Shown one piece after another: positions 34,827-42,895 of a stretch of 64,000 bases of DNA. Below the pieces are notes generated by a model. That model had not been told where the DNA came from. It did no database searches and was given only the letters and a program-made list of their open reading frames with translations. Within the stretch, counting starts at the first letter, position 1; each line of letters begins with the position of its first letter. The position numbers were made by a program, and so were the translations under genes. Source of the DNA: Streptomyces antibioticus (GTDB lineage: Bacteria; Actinomycetota; Actinomycetes; Streptomycetales; Streptomycetaceae); contig NZ_CM007717.1 of NCBI RefSeq assembly GCF_002019855.1, positions 992,001 through 1,056,000 on the forward strand, given 5' to 3'.

Positions 34827-35081
34827 ATGCCGAAGGACACGCAGCCCGACTACCACCCGGTCGTCTTCCGCGACCGTGCCGCCGGTTACGCCTTCCTGAC
34901 CCGTTCCACCGCGACCAGTGAGCAGACCATCGACTGGGACGACGGCGAGACCTACCCGGTCGTGGACGTGGAGATCTCCTCGGAGAGTCACCCCTTCTAC
35001 ACCGGCAAGGCCCGCACGGTGGACACGGAGGGCCGGATCGCCGCCTTCGAGCGGCGTTTCGGCGAGAGCGGCGGCGCCTGA
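34827..35081 (+). CDS. rpmE2: 50S ribosomal protein L31 type B (zinc-free)
   Basis: An 84-residue type B L31 ([14 protein letters not shown] opening [13 protein letters not shown], then [13 protein letters not shown], the conserved HPFYTGK and a helix [11 protein letters not shown]). The cysteine pairs that bind zinc in type A L31 are absent. In Streptomyces and other bacteria such zinc-free paralogues replace the zinc form under zinc starvation and are usually repressed by Zur. I looked for a Zur-like AT-rich palindrome upstream and did not see one in the 69-base spacer. GAGGAG precedes the ATG at 34827. Confidence 0.93.
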   Translation: MPKDTQPDYHPVVFRDRAAGYAFLTRSTATSEQTIDWDDGETYPVVDVEISSESHPFYTGKARTVDTEGRIAAFERRFGESGGA

Positions 35082-35102
35082 GCCTCCGCTCGCGCCACGG
35101 GC

Positions 35103-35120
35103 GCCGGGCGCGTGCCCGGC
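35103..35120. terminator. Hairpin between convergent genes
   Basis: GCCGGGC-GCGT-GCCCGGC, a perfect 7-bp GC stem with a 4-base loop, lies between the stops of rpmE2 (plus) and the membrane hydrolase (minus). It has no U-tract, as is usual in Streptomyces. A bidirectional terminator is likely. Confidence 0.65.
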
Positions 35121-35125
35121 GGGCC

Positions 35126-35920
35126 TCAGATGAAGTTGAGGGCGGCCGCGGCGCCCACGCCGCCGAGCACCATGAACACCGGCATCAGCACCTTCAGCTC
35201 GACCCAGCTTCCGGCCCGGAAGCGCATCGCCTTCGGCGGGCCGATCGGGTACCAGCGCTTGCGGCCGATCGGGATGGGCCACAGCACCGGGCAGCCCGAC
35301 ACGGTCAGCGCGTCCCCGATGTCGTGCACCAGGGCGCCCAGCACGATCGGCAGCCCCAGCCACAGGTACTCCTGGCCGGGCTGGGTGAACAGCCAGTCCG
35401 AGCCGTTGCCCGGCTTGTCCAGGACGCCGGCCAGGATCCACGCGCTGGTCGCGGCGAGCAGCCACACCAGGACATCGCTGCTCGAACCCCGCGCCGCCCG
35501 CCACAGCAGACCCTCGATCGCCAGCACCATGTGCGCGAAGAGGATGGCGAGGACCGCCCAGCGGCCGCCGGCGATCGCCAGCGCCGAGGCGCCCGCGCCG
35601 ATCATGACGGCCCACAGCCAGGTGTGCGTCAGGGTGCGGTGGCCGCCGGAACGGCGCGGGTCGCCCTGCTTCTTGGTGGCCTTGTAGACGGCGTAGGACA
35701 GCTTGTCCACGACCTCGCAGAGCCATCGCGAGACGGGTCCGAAGGACCGCGAGATGGTCGCGGCCTTGTGGTCGAGGTCGGGGGCGAGTGCGGCACCGGC
35801 ACAGATCAGCGCGCCGACGAGCAGGACGGGCCAGGGCATCGTGTGCCCCGCCGCGGCCGCGGCCGCTCCGACGCCGAGCCAGGCGGCGGCGCCCGACAGT
35901 GAGTGTGCTGGTCCCATCAT
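35126..35920 (-). CDS. Membrane-bound metal-dependent hydrolase (YdjM family)
   Basis: A 264-residue integral membrane protein with about six hydrophobic segments. The family motifs are an N-terminal MMGPAHSLSGAAAWLG, a histidine of the active site, then ALAPDLDHKAATIS and GGHRTLTHTWLW with the His/Asp residues expected to bind metal on the membrane surface, and a final ALVHDIGDALTVSG. YdjM-like proteins are hydrolases of unclear substrate. The start at 35920 gives the two adjacent methionines; the second (35917) is equally possible. It is divergent from the helicase gene with 145 bases between. Confidence 0.87.
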   Translation of the reverse strand: MMGPAHSLSGAAAWLGVGAAAAAAGHTMPWPVLLVGALICAGAALAPDLDHKAATISRSFGPVSRWLCEVVDKLSYAVYKATKKQGDPRRSGGHRTLTHTWLWAVMIGAGASALAIAGGRWAVLAILFAHMVLAIEGLLWRAARGSSSDVLVWLLAATSAWILAGVLDKPGNGSDWLFTQPGQEYLWLGLPIVLGALVHDIGDALTVSGCPVLWPIPIGRKRWYPIGPPKAMRFRAGSWVELKVLMPVFMVLGGVGAAAALNFI

Positions 35921-36065
35921 GGCCGTTGCCCGCCCTGTTCCTCGTGTGCCGCTGTCCAGTTGACCGGGTGCGATGACGCTCCGTCGGCGACACAGCGTAG
36001 CTCCCGTGATCATCGGTCCGGCAGCCGATTCCCCCATCGAGGGTGCGGACAGGCAAGATGGGGGC

Positions 36066-38579
36066 GTGACCCTCATCGATCAGTTGCCGCCTACCGCAGA
36101 TCCCGACGCCCTGTACGAAGCCTTCGAGTCCTGGACGCAGGAGCGCGGTCTCACGCTCTACCCCCACCAGGAGGAGGCGCTGATCGAGGTGGTCTCCGGC
36201 GCGAACGTGATCGTGTCGACGCCCACCGGCTCCGGGAAGAGCATGATCGCGGCGGCGGCGCACTTCGCGGCCCTCGCCCGTGACGAGGTCACCTTCTACA
36301 CGGCCCCGATCAAGGCGCTGGTGTCGGAGAAGTTCTTCGAACTGTGCAAGATCTTCGGCACCGAGAACGTCGGGATGCTGACCGGCGACGCGTCCGTCAA
36401 CTCCGACGCCCCGGTCATCTGCTGCACCGCCGAGGTGCTCGCGTCGATCGCGCTGCGCGACGGCCGGAACGCCGACGTCGGCCAGGTCGTCATGGACGAG
36501 TTCCACTTCTACGCCGAGGGCGACCGCGGCTGGGCCTGGCAGATCCCCATCCTGGAGCTGCCGCAGGCGCAGTTCGTCCTCATGTCGGCGACCCTCGGCG
36601 ACGTGTCCTTCTTCGAGAAGGACCTCACCCGGCGCACCGGCCGCCCCACCGCGGTCGTCCGCTCGGCGACCCGGCCGGTGCCGCTGTCGTACGAGTACCG
36701 CTACACGCCGCTGACCGAGACGCTCACCGATCTGCTGGAGACCCGGCAGGCTCCGGTCTACATCGTGCACTTCACGCAGGCGCAGGCGGTGGAGCGGGCG
36801 CAGGCGCTGATGAGCATCAACATGTGCTCGCGCGAGGAGAAGGAACAGATCGCCGAGCTGATCGGCAACTTCCGCTTCACCACCAAGTTCGGCCGCAATC
36901 TGTCGCGGTACGTGCGCCACGGCATCGGCGTGCATCACGCCGGCATGCTGCCCAAGTACCGGCGTCTGGTGGAGAAACTCGCCCAGGCCGGTCTGCTGAA
37001 GGTGATCTGCGGTACGGACACCCTCGGGGTCGGCGTCAACGTGCCCATCCGCACCGTGCTGTTCACGGCCCTCACGAAGTACGACGGCAGCCGGGTGCGC
37101 ACCCTGCGCGCCCGTGAGTTCCACCAGATCGCGGGCCGGGCCGGGCGGGCCGGCTTCGACACGGCGGGCCTGGTGGTCGCGCAGGCGCCCGAGCACGTCA
37201 TCGAGAACGAGAAGGCGCTCGCGAAGGCGGGCGACGACCCGAAGAAGCGCCGCAAGGTGGTCCGCAAGAAGGCGCCGGAGGGCTTCGTCGGCTGGACGGA
37301 GAACACCTTCGAGAAGCTGATCGAGTCGGATCCGGAGCCGCTGACGTCCCGCTTCCGGGTGACGCACACGATGCTGCTGTCGGTGATCGCCCGGCCCGGC
37401 AACGCCTTCGCGGCGATGCGTCATCTGCTGGAGGACAACCACGAGCCGCGCCGTCAGCAGTTGCGGCACATCCGGCGGGCCATCGCGATCTACCGCTCGC
37501 TGCTGGACGGCGGGATCGTCGAGAAGCTGGACGAGCCGGACGCCACCGGCCGTATCGTGCGGCTCACCGTGGACCTCCAGCAGGACTTCGCGCTGAACCA
37601 GCCGCTGTCGACCTTCGCGCTGGCCGCGTTCGAGCTGCTGGACCCGGAGTCGCCGTCGTACGCGCTGGACATGGTCTCCGTGGTGGAGTCCACCCTCGAC
37701 GACCCGCGGCAGATCCTCGCCGCCCAGCAGAACAAGGCGCGCGGCGAGGCGGTCGCCGCGATGAAGGCGGACGGCGTCGAGTACGAGGAGCGCATGGAGC
37801 GGCTCCAGGACATCACGTACCCGAAGCCCCTGGAGGAGCTGCTCTTCCACGCGTACAACACGTACCGCAAGAGCCACCCGTGGGTCGGCGACCATCCGCT
37901 GTCGCCGAAGTCCGTCATCCGTGACATGTACGAGCGGGCGATGTCCTTCACGGAGCTGGTGTCCTACTACGAACTGGCCCGCACCGAGGGCATCGTGCTG
38001 CGCTACCTGGCCGGCGCCTACAAGGCCCTCGACCACACGGTGCCGGACGACCTCAAGTCCGAGGACCTCCAGGACCTGATCGCGTGGCTCGGCGAGATGG
38101 TGCGCCAGGTCGACTCCAGTCTGCTGGACGAGTGGGAGCAGTTGGCCAACCCGGAGGAGCTGACCGCCGAGCAGGCGCAGGAGAAGGCCGACGAGGTCAA
38201 GCCGGTCACCGCCAACGCGCGCGCCTTCCGCGTCCTGGTCCGCAACGCGCTGTTCCGCCGCGTCGAACTCGCCGCGCTCGACCAGGTCGAGGAGCTGGGC
38301 GAGATGGACGCCGAGTCCGGCTGGGACGCCGACGCGTGGGGCGAGGCGATGGACAAGTACTGGGACGAGTACGACGACCTGGGCACCGGCCCGGACGCGC
38401 GCGGTCCCAAGCTGCTCGTCATCCAGGAGGAGCCGCAGGACCGTCTGTGGCGCGTCCGTCAGATCTTCGACGACCCCAACGACGACCACGACTGGGGCAT
38501 CAGCGCCGAGATCGACCTCGTGGCCTCCGACGCGGAGGGCCGGGCGATCGTCCGGGTCACCCAGGTCGGCCAGTTGTGA
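36066..38579 (+). CDS. DEAD/DEAH-box helicase with DUF3516
   Basis: An 837-residue superfamily 2 helicase. Visible motifs are STPTGSGKSMIAAAAH (Walker A), MDEFHFYAEGDRGWAWQ (a DEFH variant of DExH), LMSATLGD (motif III), GIGVHHAGMLPKYRRLVE and QIAGRAGRAGFD (motif VI). The C-terminal 350 residues are DUF3516, with LLFHAYNTYRKSHPWVG and an acidic end. This is the actinobacterial Ski2-like type, likely acting on RNA or DNA in the cytoplasm. GTG 36066 with GGGGG upstream is preferred over an earlier ATG at 35973, which would add 31 residues that look unlike the family. tesB follows 31 bases later and may be cotranscribed. Confidence 0.93.
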   Translation: MTLIDQLPPTADPDALYEAFESWTQERGLTLYPHQEEALIEVVSGANVIVSTPTGSGKSMIAAAAHFAALARDEVTFYTAPIKALVSEKFFELCKIFGTENVGMLTGDASVNSDAPVICCTAEVLASIALRDGRNADVGQVVMDEFHFYAEGDRGWAWQIPILELPQAQFVLMSATLGDVSFFEKDLTRRTGRPTAVVRSATRPVPLSYEYRYTPLTETLTDLLETRQAPVYIVHFTQAQAVERAQALMSINMCSREEKEQIAELIGNFRFTTKFGRNLSRYVRHGIGVHHAGMLPKYRRLVEKLAQAGLLKVICGTDTLGVGVNVPIRTVLFTALTKYDGSRVRTLRAREFHQIAGRAGRAGFDTAGLVVAQAPEHVIENEKALAKAGDDPKKRRKVVRKKAPEGFVGWTENTFEKLIESDPEPLTSRFRVTHTMLLSVIARPGNAFAAMRHLLEDNHEPRRQQLRHIRRAIAIYRSLLDGGIVEKLDEPDATGRIVRLTVDLQQDFALNQPLSTFALAAFELLDPESPSYALDMVSVVESTLDDPRQILAAQQNKARGEAVAAMKADGVEYEERMERLQDITYPKPLEELLFHAYNTYRKSHPWVGDHPLSPKSVIRDMYERAMSFTELVSYYELARTEGIVLRYLAGAYKALDHTVPDDLKSEDLQDLIAWLGEMVRQVDSSLLDEWEQLANPEELTAEQAQEKADEVKPVTANARAFRVLVRNALFRRVELAALDQVEELGEMDAESGWDADAWGEAMDKYWDEYDDLGTGPDARGPKLLVIQEEPQDRLWRVRQIFDDPNDDHDWGISAEIDLVASDAEGRAIVRVTQVGQL

Positions 38580-38610
38580 CAACAGCGCGAGGCACAGGAG
38601 AAGCACACCG

Positions 38611-39477
38611 ATGACGAACCCGGCCGAGAGGCTCGTCGACCTGCTCGACCTCGAGCAGATCGAGGTCAACATCTTCCGCGGCCGCAGCCCGCAGGAGTCC
38701 TTCCAGCGGGTGTTCGGCGGGCAGGTGGCGGGCCAGGCGCTGGTCGCCGCCGGCCGGACCACCGAAGGTGACCGCCCGGTGCACTCGCTGCACGCGTACT
38801 TCCTGCGACCGGGCCGGCCGGGGGTGCCGATCGTGTACCAGGTCGAACGGGTGCGGGACGGGCGGTCGTTCACGACGCGCCGGGTCACCGCCGTGCAGCA
38901 GGGCCGCACGATCTTCAATCTCACCGCCTCCTTTCACAAGCCTGAGGAAGGTCCCTTCGAGCACCAGTTGCCGCCGGCGCGTGAGGTTCCCGACCCGGAG
39001 TCCCTGCCGTCGGTGACGGACGAGATCCGGGAGCATCTGGGCGCGCTGCCCGAGCAGTTGGAGCGGATGGCGCGCCGTCAGCCCTTCGACATCCGGTACG
39101 CGGACCGGCTGCGCTGGAGCGCCGAGGAGGTCAAGGACGCCGAGCCGCGCAGCGCGGTGTGGATGCGCGCGGTCGGGCCGCTCGGCGACGATCCGCTCGT
39201 GCACACCTGCGCGCTCACCTACGCCAGTGACATGACGCTTCTGGACGCCGTGCGGCTGCCGGTGGAACCGCTGTGGGGTCCGCGCAACTTCGACATGGCG
39301 TCGCTGGACCACGCGATGTGGTTCCACCGTCCGTTCCGCGCGGACGAGTGGTTCCTGTACGACCAGGAGTCGCCGATCGCGACGGGCGGCCGCGGGCTCG
39401 CCCGGGGCCGCATCTACGACCTTCAGGGGCGGCTGCTGGTGTCGGTCGTGCAGGAGGGGTTGTTCCGAGCGCTGTGA
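38611..39477 (+). CDS. tesB: Acyl-CoA thioesterase II
   Basis: A 288-residue double hot-dog thioesterase. Family blocks are present: FRGRSPQESFQRVFGGQVAGQ at the N-terminus, HSLHAYFLRPGRPGVPIVY (first hot-dog), RRVTAVQQGRTIFNLTASFH, and in the second half SLDHAMWFHRPFRADEWFLY with the catalytic Asp/Thr/Gln region ending RGLARGRIYD. It hydrolyses medium- and long-chain acyl-CoAs to free acid and CoA in the cytoplasm. AGGAG stands upstream of the ATG at 38611. The 31-base gap to the helicase gene suggests read-through. It converges on the DUF6397 gene with only 10 bases between. Confidence 0.95.
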   Translation: MTNPAERLVDLLDLEQIEVNIFRGRSPQESFQRVFGGQVAGQALVAAGRTTEGDRPVHSLHAYFLRPGRPGVPIVYQVERVRDGRSFTTRRVTAVQQGRTIFNLTASFHKPEEGPFEHQLPPAREVPDPESLPSVTDEIREHLGALPEQLERMARRQPFDIRYADRLRWSAEEVKDAEPRSAVWMRAVGPLGDDPLVHTCALTYASDMTLLDAVRLPVEPLWGPRNFDMASLDHAMWFHRPFRADEWFLYDQESPIATGGRGLARGRIYDLQGRLLVSVVQEGLFRAL

Positions 39478-39487
39478 CGTCGGTGGT

Positions 39488-40426
39488 TCACGCGCTTCTC
39501 CGGAGGAGTCGGGCGAGGAGACCGCGTGCCTTCCGCTCGGGTGTCCGGTACTGCGGGTCTGTGCGGCCCGGCTGGTCCGGGCGGGCGTCCGTGGCCGGCG
39601 GCTGAACCGTCTCCGCCGGCCGGGGCATCATGGCGGGCCGTGGCGCGGGGTGATGGGCGCGGGCCTCGTCGAGGGTGCGGGCGAGGTCCGACCTGAGCCA
39701 GCCGATCTCGTCGGGATCGTCGGCCGTCGTGAGCTTCTCGACGAGGTGCGCGGCCGGTGTGCCGGGGGCGCTGTGGCCGACCGGCGCGGGCCGGAAACGA
39801 TTCAGGTGCGAGCGTTCGTAGGGGTCCCTGACGATCTCCGCGATCTGGACCGGATCGAGAAACCTCGCCAAGGCTCCGGCACGTTGCCAGGGATCGTCCG
39901 CCTGGCGGAGCAGGAAGCCCAGGTGGCGTCCCCGCCAGTTCCGCGGGCGCAGGTCCAGCCCGGCGGCCAGCCTGGCCCGCATCGGCTCGGGCGTACGGGC
40001 CGTGAGCAGCGCGGCGCTGCTCTCGTCGGCCGCGAACTGCCGTAGCTCTTCGGCCAGATAGAGCCAGACGATCGCGCGGTAGCGGTTCAGATAGAAGGTG
40101 ACGGGCACCATCACCCCTTGGCGGGCGAGGCGGGTGAACCGGGTGGCGGGCACCCCCAGGATCGCGGCGGCCTCGCCGGTGCCGACGGCCCGGACGCTGT
40201 CCCTCAGTGCCTCGGGGAAGCCGGGCCGGGCGCGCAGCCGGTCGATCTCCGCCGCCAGTACGCGACGGCCCCCTCCCCCTTCGTCGGGCACGGTCCTGAT
40301 CTGCCCCAGGTGGACCGCGAGGTCGAACTCGCGGCGCTTGAGTCCCAGTTCGCGCGCCGCTCGGGTGGGTGTGCGGGAGTCGGTGTGCGGTGATGTGTGC
40401 GGTGGCGTGACGGTGTTGCCGGACAT
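39488..40426 (-). CDS. DUF6397-family protein with helix-turn-helix
   Basis: A 312-residue streptomycete protein matching DUF6397 from memory. Residues about 10-140 contain two helix-turn-helix-like segments: TRAARELGLKRREFDLAVHL, and GEAAAILGVPATRFTRLARQ, an excisionase/MerR-like arrangement. The middle is a conserved LDLRPRNWRGRHLGFLLRQ and the C-terminal third is Pro/Arg-rich and probably disordered. A DNA-binding role is plausible but unproven. Start ATG 40426 has GGGGGAG nine bases upstream. Confidence 0.75.
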   Translation of the reverse strand: MSGNTVTPPHTSPHTDSRTPTRAARELGLKRREFDLAVHLGQIRTVPDEGGGGRRVLAAEIDRLRARPGFPEALRDSVRAVGTGEAAAILGVPATRFTRLARQGVMVPVTFYLNRYRAIVWLYLAEELRQFAADESSAALLTARTPEPMRARLAAGLDLRPRNWRGRHLGFLLRQADDPWQRAGALARFLDPVQIAEIVRDPYERSHLNRFRPAPVGHSAPGTPAAHLVEKLTTADDPDEIGWLRSDLARTLDEARAHHPAPRPAMMPRPAETVQPPATDARPDQPGRTDPQYRTPERKARGLLARLLRRSA

Positions 40427-40479
40427 GGTCGGTCTCCCCCGTGAAGTGAAGTGGAGCAAGGTGACGTGATGCAGTCGGT

Positions 40480-40498
40480 CCGTCGCTGTGTGCGACGG
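40480..40498. terminator. Hairpin after the conservon
   Basis: CCGTCGC-TGTGT-GCGACGG, a perfect 7-bp stem, lies 97 bases beyond the stop of the last roadblock gene (minus strand) and before the DUF6397 start. It may end the conservon transcript or form part of the DUF6397 leader. Confidence 0.45.
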
Positions 40499-40594
40499 CG
40501 ACTGACGGGAAAACCGTAGCCCGGTTCGCGGATCTCATGGCAAGCCTGTGGATAACTTCGCGACGCGGACGGATCTGCAAGGAGAACGCACAGG

Positions 40595-41008
40595 TCAGAG
40601 GTCAGGGAAGGGGTCGCGGTCGGGTTCTCGGGCGTCCACGGTCAGATGTTCGCCGACCCGGCTGACGAGGAGCGTCATCTCGTAGGCGATCTGGCCCATG
40701 TCGGCCTCCACGCCGCTCAGGACGCAGAGGCAGCTTCCGGTGCCGGCCGCGGTGACGAACAGCAGGGCGTCGTCGAACTCGATCATCGTCTGGCGGACCT
40801 GGCCCGCGCCGAAGTGGCGCCCGGATCCCTTGGCCAGGCTGTGCAGGCCGGAGGAGACGGCGGCGAGGTGCTCGGCGTCCTCCCGGCGCAGTCCGCGGCT
40901 CTGGCCCGCCACCAGCCCGTCGTTGGAAAGGACCAGCGCGTGGCGGACGTGGTCGACCCGCTCGGTCAGGTCGTCCAGCAGCCAGCTCAGTCTCTCTTTC
41001 TGCCCCAT
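40595..41008 (-). CDS. Extra roadblock/LC7 protein downstream of cvnD
   Basis: A 137-residue roadblock/LC7 protein, closely similar to the CvnB encoded at 42458: both read LSWLLDDLTERV (or LDWLLDDLVTRV), HALVLSNDGLVAG, GLRREDAEHLAAVSSG and KGSGRHFGAGQVRQTM. Roadblock proteins are small dimeric platforms for Ras-like GTPases. Conservons normally have one such gene; this one lies 182 bases beyond cvnD on the same strand. The two copies probably arose by duplication and may offer alternative partners for CvnD. The ATG at 41008 has a GGGGGAGACGGGAC leader. Confidence 0.88.
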   Translation of the reverse strand: MGQKERLSWLLDDLTERVDHVRHALVLSNDGLVAGQSRGLRREDAEHLAAVSSGLHSLAKGSGRHFGAGQVRQTMIEFDDALLFVTAAGTGSCLCVLSGVEADMGQIAYEMTLLVSRVGEHLTVDAREPDRDPFPDL

Positions 41009-41190
41009 GTCCCGTCTCCCCCGTGTGAGGTTCCCCTGGTGGCGTGTCCCGTGCGTCCTCCGCCGTGCCGGAGGGTCTGTCCGCCACCCTTCCCCAGGTT
41101 CGGTGGCGGGGGCAAGGAGTCGGGCGAGGCGGCGCGCCCGGCGGGACGTCGTCCGAAGGGGGACGGGGAGGGGCGTGCGCCCGGCGCTCG

Positions 41191-41796
41191 TCAGCCGACC
41201 GAGTCGAGCAGCCGGGCGGTGTGCATGCGTCCGGCGTACTCGACGAGCCGGATGAGCACCTCCTTTCCCGAGGCGCGGTCACGGGCGTCGCACAGGACGA
41301 CGGGGGTGCCGCCGTCGAGGTCGAGGGCCCGTGAGACGTCCTGGGCGCCGTAGGAGCGGGCGCCCTGGAAGCAGTTGACGGCGACCACGAACGGGATGTG
41401 CCGGTGCTCGAAGTAGTCGACCGCGGGAAAGCAGTCCTCCAGGCGCCGGGTGTCGGCGAGGACGACGGCGCCCAGGGCTCCCTGCGCGAGTTCGTCCCAC
41501 AGGAACCAGAAGCGGTCCTGGCCGGGGGTGCCGAACAGGTAGAGGGAGAGGCCGGAACGGATGGTGATGCGGCCGAAGTCCATGGCGACGGTCGTGGTGA
41601 CCTTCCGGTCGACGCCGCCGGTGTCGTCGACCGACCGGCCCGCCTCGCTGAGCAGTTCCTCGGTGCGCAGCGGTTTGATCTCGCTGACCGCGCCGACCAG
41701 GGTGGTCTTGCCGACGCCGAACCCGCCGGCGACCAGGATCTTCAGGGCCAGGGGTGTGGTGTCGTCACCGGTGGCGTCGGAGTGCTCGGAGACCAT
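41191..41796 (-). CDS. cvnD: Conservon GTPase CvnD
   Basis: A 201-residue Ras-like GTPase of the bacterial MglA-related group. G1 is GGFGVGKTT near residue 24, G3 is FGTPGQDRF where the usual DxxG aspartate is replaced by glycine-threonine (as in other CvnD proteins), and the guanine-base motif is VAVNCFQGA with NxF instead of NKxD. It is the output switch of the conservon, thought to act with the sensor CvnA and roadblock CvnB at the membrane. The gap of 225 bases to cvnC is unusually long; in most conservons the genes nearly touch, so cvnD may have its own promoter. Confidence 0.9.
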   Translation of the reverse strand: MVSEHSDATGDDTTPLALKILVAGGFGVGKTTLVGAVSEIKPLRTEELLSEAGRSVDDTGGVDRKVTTTVAMDFGRITIRSGLSLYLFGTPGQDRFWFLWDELAQGALGAVVLADTRRLEDCFPAVDYFEHRHIPFVVAVNCFQGARSYGAQDVSRALDLDGGTPVVLCDARDRASGKEVLIRLVEYAGRMHTARLLDSVG

Positions 41797-41809
41797 GGAT
41801 CACTTCTCT

Positions 41810-41847
41810 CAGGAGAGTCTGTGGCGGTCAGGAGAGTCTGTGGCGGT
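41810..41847. repeat. 19-nt tandem duplication before cvnD
   Basis: CAGGAGAGTCTGTGGCGGT occurs twice back to back, the nearer end 14 bases upstream of the cvnD ATG (minus strand). It occupies the leader of cvnD and may bear on its translation or transcription. Confidence 0.9.
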
Positions 41848-42021
41848 CGTGCGACGTCAGCATCATGGCAACCGAGGGCCCTTTCCATGGGGTGGGACCG
41901 CTATCTGGCCGATCTGACTCCGCTGTTGCCTGTTCGGGGTGCGAAAGTGTGCGCGAGCCGGTGCGGGGCCGTCCGTACCCGTCCGCATCGGTCGTCGCGT
42001 CCACCGGCGGGGACGACGTGT

Positions 42022-42435
42022 CTACAGGGCTCGCAGACCCTCGATGACCTCGCGCAGGACGCGTTCGTCCGGCAGGTGGGCCGGGGGCACGGGGCGGCTG
42101 ACGGTGACGCAGCCGAGTTCGAGCAGGTCCCCGAGGAGCACTCTGACCACGCCCACCGGGAGGTCGGCGCCCGCCGAGAGTTCGGCGACGGACTGGGTCT
42201 CCGCCCGGCACAGGCCGATCAGGGTGCGGTGTTCGGGTCCGAGCGCCGCCCCGTCGGTGCCGGGGGCACCCGGGTCCAGGGTGACCAGCGCGATCAGGTC
42301 GAAGCGCACTCCGGTGGGGCCGGGCCGGGTCCGGCCGCCGGTCATCGCGTACGGGCGGACGAGGGGCCCGGCCTCGCTGTCGTACCACTGGCTGCCCGGG
42401 TCCTGCCGGGCGGCGGCGGTCGTGTCCTCGGTCAT
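42022..42435 (-). CDS. cvnC: Conservon DUF742 protein CvnC
   Basis: A 137-residue DUF742 protein. The family core is seen in GPLVRPYAMTGGRTRP, FDLIALVTLDP, EHRTLIGLCRAETQSVAELSA and LPVGVVRVLLGDLLELGCV, the last part being a winged-helix-like segment. In conservons this protein sits between roadblock and GTPase and may help assemble the complex. The gap to cvnB is 22 bases, so the two are cotranscribed. Confidence 0.92.
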   Translation of the reverse strand: MTEDTTAAARQDPGSQWYDSEAGPLVRPYAMTGGRTRPGPTGVRFDLIALVTLDPGAPGTDGAALGPEHRTLIGLCRAETQSVAELSAGADLPVGVVRVLLGDLLELGCVTVSRPVPPAHLPDERVLREVIEGLRAL

Positions 42436-42457
42436 CCGTGGGGGTCGCTCTCTCGCC

Positions 42458-42895
42458 TCAGCCGGCGGCGGGCGGGCGCCCGGCGAGGCGGGGCGCGGTG
42501 CGGAGGTGCTCGCCGACCCGTTTGACCAGGCGTGCCATCTCGTAGGCGACGAGCCCGATGTCGGCGGTCACGGCGGTGAGGAGGGCGAGGCAGGAGCCTT
42601 CGCCCGCGGCGGCCACGAACAGGAAGGCGTCGTCCATCTCCACCATCGTCTGGCGCACGTAGCCCGCGCCGAAGTGCCGGCCGGCGCCCTTGGCGAGGCT
42701 GTGGAAGCCGGAGGCGACGGCGGCCAGATGTTCGGCGTCCGCCCGCCGCAGGCCGGTCGACGCGCCGACGGCGAGCCCGTCGTTGGACAGGACGACGGCG
42801 TGCCGTACCTCGCCCACCCGGGTCACCAGGTCGTCCAGCAGCCAGTCGAGTTCGCCGGACCGCTGGGGCGGCCTGATGCTCGGGTCCTGGATCAT
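42458..42895 (-). CDS. cvnB: Conservon roadblock protein CvnB
   Basis: A 145-residue roadblock/LC7 protein (LDWLLDDLVTRV, HAVVLSNDGLAVGAS, AGRHFGAGYVRQTMVEMDDAFLFV). Its ATG at 42895 overlaps the stop of the histidine-kinase-like gene (ATGA). It is the core platform of the conservon complex and has a near-duplicate at 40595. Confidence 0.93.
   Translation of the reverse strand: MIQDPSIRPPQRSGELDWLLDDLVTRVGEVRHAVVLSNDGLAVGASTGLRRADAEHLAAVASGFHSLAKGAGRHFGAGYVRQTMVEMDDAFLFVAAAGEGSCLALLTAVTADIGLVAYEMARLVKRVGEHLRTAPRLAGRPPAAG

Noticed and set aside
36066..38579. Phage-defence helicase
   Set aside because: DUF3516 helicases are ordinary actinobacterial genes and the neighbours are housekeeping.
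31239..38924. A 2561-codon open frame on the minus strand
   Set aside because: It runs antisense to exporter, rpmE2, helicase and other clear genes, its protein is low-complexity Arg/Ala/Gly/Pro, and such frames are expected from third-position GC bias.
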